A program made the position numbers and the translations under genes. A DNA stretch of 64,000 bases from a bacterium D16-56 (GTDB lineage: Bacteria > Bacillota > Clostridia > Lachnospirales > Lachnospiraceae): NCBI GenBank assembly GCA_003611875.1, contig RAYY01000005.1, positions 62,001 through 126,000 of the forward strand, given 5' to 3'. Positions within the stretch are counted from its first letter, which is position 1, and the number at the start of each line of letters is the position of its first letter. The notes under the pieces were generated by a model that was not told the origin of the DNA, did no database searches, and saw nothing but the letters and a program-made list of their open reading frames with translations. This document shows positions 58,937 through 64,000 of the stretch, in pieces.

Positions 58937-60199
58937 TTATTTCAGCCCTTCCCGATAAAAATTCACAAATTCCGTATATCCTTCTTTCCCCAGCTGCTCC
59001 TTCTGGAACTTCTTATTCTTATTCATCTGGGAGACCAGCACCTGCATACCGTTTCTTCGTTCCTCCATGGCCTGTCTCATAATATCCCCAAGCCGCGCCG
59101 AATCCATTCCTTTTTCCACCAGATAAGCCTTTTTTTGCCTGTCTCCCAAGGCACATCCGCCCTGGTCCATCAAAATGGTAATGATCCGCTCAAATCCAAT
59201 GGAAAAGCCGCAGGCAGGCGTATCCTTTCCTGTAAATTTCCCGATCATCTTGTCATATCGGCCGCCTCCTGCCACAGAGCCGCCAAAGCCTTCCATGGAC
59301 ACCTCAAAAATGGTTCCCGTATAATAGGACATGCCCCGTACCAGCGTAGGGTCAAAATACAAGGCAAATTCCGTCTCTGCCACATCGGTCACGGTCTCCA
59401 TAATATAAGCCAGGTTATCTGCCACATTCTTCGGCATCACTGCCTCCAACACCTGCCCCAAGGCTCTGACCCCCACGCTGTCATGGCCCGTCTGATCCAG
59501 CAGCGATGCATATTTTTCTACACTCTCCTGTCCGTATCCTGCCTGTAGAAGCTCTGCCTTCACCCCGTCCATGCCGATCTTGTCCATCTTATCCAGAATA
59601 ATAAACACCTGATCCATGGACTCCTCCTGAAAACCGCAGTACAAAGCCATACCTTTTAAGATCTCCCGATCATTGATCCGCACGGTAAAGCCATTATTGG
59701 GGCAGATCCTGCCCAAGGCTGCAGCCGTGGCCAGAATCAGCTCAATCTCTGCCATGGAGCTCTCGTCCCCCAGAATATCAATATCACACTGGGTAAACTG
59801 GCGGAACCTGCCCTTCTGGGGATGGTCTGCGCGCCACACGCTTCCCATCTGCAGCGCCTTAAACGGCATGGAAAGCTGTGCTCCGTTGTTGGAAAAATAC
59901 CGTGCAAGAGGAAGGGTCAGATCATAACGCAGCCCTCCGTCCACCAGATCTCCTTCGCTCTGCGCCGTCTCCAGATTCAGCTTCTCCCCTCTCTTCAGAA
60001 TCTTGAAAATCAGCTTTTCATTGTCCCCGCCCTGCTTGCTGGTCAGATTCTCAATATGCTCCACACAGGGTGTCTCAATCTGGGTAAACCCAAATCCCTG
60101 GTAGGTGTTCCGAATCTGGTTCGTCACATATTCCCGCACCTGCATTTCCACAGGCAGAATGTCCCTCATGCCAGTCACCGGCTTCTTTTTCAGCGCCAT
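58937..60199 (-). CDS. hisS: Histidine-tRNA ligase
   Basis: A 420-residue class II synthetase. The start MALKKKPVTGMRDILP at 60199 has GGAG 8 nt upstream; frames continue 12 codons without a better site. Motif 1 and 2: MQVREYVTNQIRNTYQGFGFTQIETP, VWRADHPQKGRFRQFTQCDIDILG; histidine motifs: TLVRGMSYYTGTIFEV and GGRYDKMIG, with motif 3 GFSIGFERI. C-terminal anticodon domain. No T-box leader was found upstream, although many Firmicutes have one. Confidence 0.94.
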   Translation of the reverse strand: MALKKKPVTGMRDILPVEMQVREYVTNQIRNTYQGFGFTQIETPCVEHIENLTSKQGGDNEKLIFKILKRGEKLNLETAQSEGDLVDGGLRYDLTLPLARYFSNNGAQLSMPFKALQMGSVWRADHPQKGRFRQFTQCDIDILGDESSMAEIELILATAAALGRICPNNGFTVRINDREILKGMALYCGFQEESMDQVFIILDKMDKIGMDGVKAELLQAGYGQESVEKYASLLDQTGHDSVGVRALGQVLEAVMPKNVADNLAYIMETVTDVAETEFALYFDPTLVRGMSYYTGTIFEVSMEGFGGSVAGGGRYDKMIGKFTGKDTPACGFSIGFERIITILMDQGGCALGDRQKKAYLVEKGMDSARLGDIMRQAMEERRNGMQVLVSQMNKNKKFQKEQLGKEGYTEFVNFYREGLK

Positions 60200-60254
60200 A
60201 TCCATCTCTCCGTCTTCTATTTTATAGCAAATCAAAATCTATTTTATCTTTACG

Positions 60255-60286
60255 ATTATACTATTGCATTCTTTAAATAGCAATAG
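60255..60286 (-). promoter_or_regulatory. hisS-aspS promoter with inverted repeat over the -35
   Basis: On the minus strand TTGCTA (60278-60283), 17-nt spacer, TATAAT (60255-60260). CTATTGC (60261-60267) and GCAATAG (60280-60286) form an inverted repeat covering the spacer and -35, possibly an operator. Confidence 0.6.
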
Positions 60287-60413
60287 CTTTTTCAAGGTTC
60301 CTGTTCACTGGTTCCCCAAACCGCCTCCAGCGATAGGCGGCCCGGGTTCGCTGCCATTACATGCATCCTCCCTGCTGATCAGCGCAGTGATTAGCTAAAA
60401 TGGAAACAGCAGC

Positions 60414-62513
60414 TTACAGATTCACCTGCTCCATCCCTGCACCCAGATACTGCTCCATTCGTTCCCTCAATGCCCCATACTCCTCCCCCTTCAGCATCGG
60501 ATCCTGCCTGGTCATTTCCTTAACCTCCTCTGACACGGTTTTTAAAATATCCGCATCCGTAAAAATATCCGCCAGCTTAAACTCCATCTCCCCGCTTTGC
60601 CGCAGGCCAAAAATGTCTCCAGGCCCCCGCAGCTTTAAATCCTCTGACGCGATATAAAACCCGTCATTGGACCGATTTAAAATATCCAGACGCTTCCTGG
60701 TATCCTCCTCCCCGGAGCAGTCTACCATAATACAGTAGGACTGGTGCTTTCCCCGTCCTACCCGCCCCCGAAGCTGATGAAGCTGTGCCAGCCCAAACCG
60801 CTCTGCATTCTCGATCATCATCACCGTGGCATTGGGAACATTGACTCCTACCTCCACCACGGTAGTGGACACCAGAACCTGAATTTCCCCGGACGCGAAC
60901 CGCTCCATGATCTGGTTTTTTTCCCTTCCCTTCATCTTCCCGTGAAGATACTCCACCACAATTCCCAGCATCAGCTTTTTCTGAAGCAGTTTTGTATAAT
61001 CCAGCACATTTTCTGCATCCAGCATCTCACTTTCTTCCACCATAGGGCAGATCACATAAGCCTGTCTTCCCGCCGCCACCTCTCTTTCTATGAAGCGGTA
61101 TGCCCGGTCCCGATATCCGGTATCCACCACACAGTTTTTAATCGGCAGCCGGTCGGCAGGCATTTCATCCAGAATCGAAATGTCCAGATCCCCATATAAA
61201 ATGATTGCCAGCGTCCGCGGAATCGGCGTGGCGCTCATCACCAGCACATGGGGCTGTCCCCCCCGCTGCCACGACGCAGACGCCTCCTGTCCCTTCTGCT
61301 CTGTTCCCTTTCGCCCCAGTGCCTCCCGCTGCCCCACCCCAAATCGGTGCTGTTCATCCGTAATCACCAGTGCCAGCTTGTCATAAATTACCTTTTCCTG
61401 AATCAAAGCATGAGTCCCCACAATAATATCCACCTGATGCCCGGCAATCCTTTCATAGGCCAGCCGCTTCTCCTTTGCCGTCATAGAGCCTGTCACAAGC
61501 ACTGCCCTGGCCTGGACCTTATGGGCGGCAAACAGCTCCTCCATAGACTCAAAATGCTGTTTTGCCAATACCTCCGTAGGCGCCATCAGTGCCCCCTGAT
61601 ATCCATGGCACGCTGCCTGCAGCAAAGCAAGCACCGCAATAATCGTCTTGCCGGAACCCACATCTCCCTGTATCAAACGATTCATCACCAGGCCGCTGTC
61701 CATATCCCGTTCAATCTCCCCAAGCACCTTTTCCTGGGCCTGGGTCAGCTTAAAAGGAAGCTCCTGCTTGACACGCTTTACCTCCTCCACCGGCTTCATT
61801 TTGTAAATGCTCCCTGCATCCTGACGCTTGTCCTTAAGCCGTCTAACTGCCAGTAGAAAAAACAAAAACTCATCAAACACCAGCCTTTTTCTGGCAGCAA
61901 GCAGCTCCTGCTGATCCGACGGAAAATGGATATGCTCCACGGCATAATTATACTCTGCCAGCTCATACTTTTTGCGAAGCCCTTCCGGCAGATACTCCCG
62001 CTCCATCTGCCTCTGGGAAAGAGCCTGAGTCACAGCCTTGACGATCGCCTTATTGCCCAGTCCCTTTGTCTGACTGTACACAGGCTGCATGGAATGCATC
62101 ACCTTTTCATAGGCTTCCTGGGTAAATATCTCTGGCTGCTCCATGGACAGGCGGCTCCCCTTTTTTACCACCCTTCCCCGAAAAAGCAGCACTCTTCCCA
62201 TCTGCAGAGCAGACCGCAGATACGGCATATTGAACCAGGTAAGAGAAAGGCTTCCTGTTAAATCCTTTACCACTGTCACGATGACCTGAACATTCTGAAA
62301 TCGCCGGACCGTAGCCGTCCGAAGAAGCTGCCCGCAGACGGTACAGATCCTTCCCTCCTGTACCTGCCCCACCGGTATGGCCGGCTCATAAACATCATAA
62401 GCCCGAGGATAATCATGTAGCAGATCCTCCACTGTCTCAATCCCCAGCCGCTTAAATAATGCCCCTGTCTTCTCTCCGATTCCCTTTAGGCTTGTTATCG
62501 GTTCCTGATTCAT
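60414..62513 (-). CDS. recG: ATP-dependent DNA helicase RecG
   Basis: A 699-residue branch-migration helicase. ATG at 62513 has GGGAGG just upstream (the frame opens four codons earlier at a TTG). N-terminal wedge/OB domain (SLKGIGEKTGALFKRLGIETVEDLL; GSLSLTWFNMPYLRS), Walker A LIQGDVGSGKTIIAVLALL, APTEVLAKQHF, DEQHRFGVGQREAL (DExH), VMSATPIPRTLAIILYGDLDIS, and the TRG-type end DLKLRGPGDIFGLRQSGEMEF. It rescues stalled forks. Downstream of fakA as in Bacillus. A short basic/Ser-rich insert lies near KGTEQKGQEASASWQRGG. Confidence 0.95.
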   Translation of the reverse strand: MNQEPITSLKGIGEKTGALFKRLGIETVEDLLHDYPRAYDVYEPAIPVGQVQEGRICTVCGQLLRTATVRRFQNVQVIVTVVKDLTGSLSLTWFNMPYLRSALQMGRVLLFRGRVVKKGSRLSMEQPEIFTQEAYEKVMHSMQPVYSQTKGLGNKAIVKAVTQALSQRQMEREYLPEGLRKKYELAEYNYAVEHIHFPSDQQELLAARKRLVFDEFLFFLLAVRRLKDKRQDAGSIYKMKPVEEVKRVKQELPFKLTQAQEKVLGEIERDMDSGLVMNRLIQGDVGSGKTIIAVLALLQAACHGYQGALMAPTEVLAKQHFESMEELFAAHKVQARAVLVTGSMTAKEKRLAYERIAGHQVDIIVGTHALIQEKVIYDKLALVITDEQHRFGVGQREALGRKGTEQKGQEASASWQRGGQPHVLVMSATPIPRTLAIILYGDLDISILDEMPADRLPIKNCVVDTGYRDRAYRFIEREVAAGRQAYVICPMVEESEMLDAENVLDYTKLLQKKLMLGIVVEYLHGKMKGREKNQIMERFASGEIQVLVSTTVVEVGVNVPNATVMMIENAERFGLAQLHQLRGRVGRGKHQSYCIMVDCSGEEDTRKRLDILNRSNDGFYIASEDLKLRGPGDIFGLRQSGEMEFKLADIFTDADILKTVSEEVKEMTRQDPMLKGEEYGALRERMEQYLGAGMEQVNL

Positions 62514-62564
62514 GGCTCCTCCCAACCCTTTCCTGAAATGGTTCCCTGCTCACACAAACAAAAC

Positions 62565-62649
62565 CGCACCGGCTCTTAAAAGCTGTGCAGATAAGCCTAC
62601 CATCCTGTCTGGTAAAGCTGTCTCTGCACAGCTCTCAATTACCGGTGCG
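62565..62649 (-). terminator. Long hairpin between fakA and recG, possible terminator
   Basis: CGCACCGG (62565-62572) pairs with CCGGTGCG (62642-62649), and AGCTGTGCAGA (62581-62591) with TCTGCACAGCT (62623-62633). On the minus strand the stem is followed by GGTTTTGTTTG, a weak T-run. It could end fakA transcripts partly, or be a processed RNA. Confidence 0.55.
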
Positions 62650-62693
62650 TCCATTCTTTTCAACTAAGCCTCCGTCCGGTCAGCTCTTTTCCC

Positions 62694-64000
62694 TCACTCT
62701 ACAGACATGAGATAATAGTAGATGGGCTGGCCTCCGTTGTGAAGCTCCACCTCACACCCCGGACATGTCTTCTGGGCTTTTGCGAAAACCCGCTGAGCCT
62801 CCTCTGCCTTCACATCACTTCCATAATAAATGCTGATCAGCTCTGACTCCTCATCCACCATGGCCTTCAAGGTATCAATGGCAGTCTTTTCAATACTGCT
62901 TCCCACTGCCAGCATCCCCTGGTCTCCCAGCCCCATAATATCCCCCTGATGAATCTCCATGCCGTCAATCTGGGTGCTGCGCACTGCATAGGTAATCTGT
63001 CCGGTTTTGATGTGTTCCATTTCTTCCATCATCGTTTTCAGATTTTCTTCGGCAGAAAGCTCCGGAATAAAATTGATCAGCGCCGTAATCCCCTGAGGAA
63101 CCGTCTTTGACGGCACTACAATAATCTCCTTATCCTCTACCAGATATTTGGCCTGCTCTGCCGCCAAAATAATATTTTTATTGTTAGGCAGAATAAACAC
63201 CTGATCTGCACAGACCTGATCAATGGCATTGAGCATATCCTCCGTACTGGGATTCATGGTCTGACCGCCTTCAATCAGATAATCTGCGCCGATTCCCCGG
63301 AAAATCTCACCCATCCCTTCTCCCACGGAAACGGCAATAAATCCATAAGGCTTTCTGGGTTCTCTGTCTGCTGCTCCTGCCTCATCCTCTGCCTGCGCCT
63401 CCTGAAAAGCAGCTGCCTGCCCTTTGGCCTGGTCTGCTTTCTTCTGATCCTTAGCCAGCTTCTCCGCATTCTGAATCAGCCGCTCCTGATGCTCCTCCCG
63501 CATATTGTCGATCTTCATTCGGGAAAGAGAGCCATAAGTCAAAGCCCGCTGTATGGCAAGTCCCGGATCATTGGTATGGACATGAACCTTGACCACATCC
63601 TCATCCGAAACAACTACCAGGGAATCCCCAATCGATTCCAAATAAGACTTAAACTCCTGCTCAAGCTTCTCATCGTACCGCTTTTCTACATTGATGATAA
63701 ATTCTGTACAATATCCATAACGGATATCGGATGTATCCAGGTCAGCCACATCCGGCCCAAAACCGCTCTGAGACGCCGCACTGCCGCTTTCCGCCTTTCC
63801 AAAGACAGCATCCGTGTCGGCTCCTGACACTCCGATCCCCAAAAGCCCGTCCAGAGCGCCCTTCATCACCTGCATAAGACCCTGTCCGCCGGAATCCACC
63901 ACACCGGCCTGCTTTAACACAGGCAGCATTTCCGGCGTCTGATTCAGCACCAGGTCTCCGTATTGGATCACCTCTCTGGCAAATTCCTCCACATTTTCTG
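62694..64000 (-). CDS. fakA: Fatty acid kinase catalytic subunit FakA-like (DAK2/DegV-like), 5' end outside window
   Basis: The frame is open to the window edge (435 codons seen), and the protein reads ENVEEFAREVIQYGDLVLNQ at the border, so the start lies beyond. The first part is the end of a DAK2 domain (LKQAGVVDSGGQGLMQVMKG, the glycine/serine motif near the nucleotide site). Then come GYCTEFIINVEKRYDEKLEQEFKSYLESIGDSLVVVSDEDVVKVHVHTNDPG, a Lys/Ala/Glu-rich linker, and a C-terminal domain (VSVGEGMGEIFRGIGADYLIEGGQTMNPSTEDML). FakA with FakB phosphorylates exogenous fatty acids. Followed by recG as in other Firmicutes. About 110 residues are missing. Confidence 0.88.
   Translation of the reverse strand, partial: ENVEEFAREVIQYGDLVLNQTPEMLPVLKQAGVVDSGGQGLMQVMKGALDGLLGIGVSGADTDAVFGKAESGSAASQSGFGPDVADLDTSDIRYGYCTEFIINVEKRYDEKLEQEFKSYLESIGDSLVVVSDEDVVKVHVHTNDPGLAIQRALTYGSLSRMKIDNMREEHQERLIQNAEKLAKDQKKADQAKGQAAAFQEAQAEDEAGAADREPRKPYGFIAVSVGEGMGEIFRGIGADYLIEGGQTMNPSTEDMLNAIDQVCADQVFILPNNKNIILAAEQAKYLVEDKEIIVVPSKTVPQGITALINFIPELSAEENLKTMMEEMEHIKTGQITYAVRSTQIDGMEIHQGDIMGLGDQGMLAVGSSIEKTAIDTLKAMVDEESELISIYYGSDVKAEEAQRVFAKAQKTCPGCEVELHNGGQPIYYYLMSVE

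Noticed and set aside
60236..60413. T-box leader for hisS
   Set aside because: The conserved T-box sequence and specifier/antiterminator layout are not present in the gap on the minus strand.

Overview
The window looks like chromosome from a spore-forming, low-to-mid GC Firmicute of the Lachnospiraceae type (Clostridium cluster XIVa). Reasons: strong AGGAGG-like ribosome binding sites throughout, TTGnnn-N17-TATAAT promoters, spoIIM next to xerD and a nudF-type NUDIX gene, the fakA-recG pair, luxS, and a tad/Flp locus with FHA and PP2C genes. Most genes lie on the minus strand. This assignment is inference; no 16S or marker search was possible.

Layout. 1-6.5 kb: start of a uracil permease, a chemoreceptor directly upstream of it, then clpS-clpA-recU and a lipoprotein. 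6.6-11.8 kb: an accessory drug-transport segment on the plus strand. It holds a MATE pump with a MerR-like operator in its promoter, a second MATE fused to a cytidylate-kinase-like domain behind a leader-peptide/terminator, a 169-nt hairpin element and a MerR regulator. 11.8-19.7 kb (minus): an RND efflux operon (fusion protein, frameshifted permease, two TolC-like proteins, CHAP hydrolase). 20-29 kb: lipoprotein, upp, hexapeptide acyltransferase, topB, xerD, spoIIM, NUDIX, proC, a short sigma-like protein, luxS, tRNA-Ala(GGC). 29.5-34.3 kb (minus): a five-gene coupled operon of ATP-grasp ligase, alpha-E protein, transglutaminase and two AstE/AspA-like proteins. 34.4-35.1 kb: decayed IS66-like element. 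35.3-37.1 kb: chemoreceptor with an extracellular CZB-like domain. 37.1-39.9 kb: citDEF. 40.1-53.1 kb: tad pilus operon with phosphatase, FHA protein and two prepilin peptidases, faced by a divergent XRE regulator. 53.7-64 kb: orphan TctA, SH3-NlpC/P60 hydrolase, aspS, hisS, recG and the 3' part of fakA.

How the genes may work together. The XRE regulator has two matching inverted repeats; one covers the -35 of the tad promoter and the other abuts its own probable -35, which suggests a repressor switch for the pilus. The ATP-grasp operon is the strongest candidate for an undescribed system: a predicted peptide-bond-forming enzyme, a transglutaminase-fold protein, one intact zinc hydrolase and a second copy that has lost its visible metal ligands, all coupled and preceded by a terminator-like hairpin in a very short leader. 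The RND operon encodes TolC-like proteins although nothing else in the window suggests an outer membrane, and it ends with a wall hydrolase. The MATE segment shows three different likely cis-control devices within about 5 kb.

Limits: all family calls are from reading translations and motifs by eye. No alignment, profile search, folding or comparative genomics was run.
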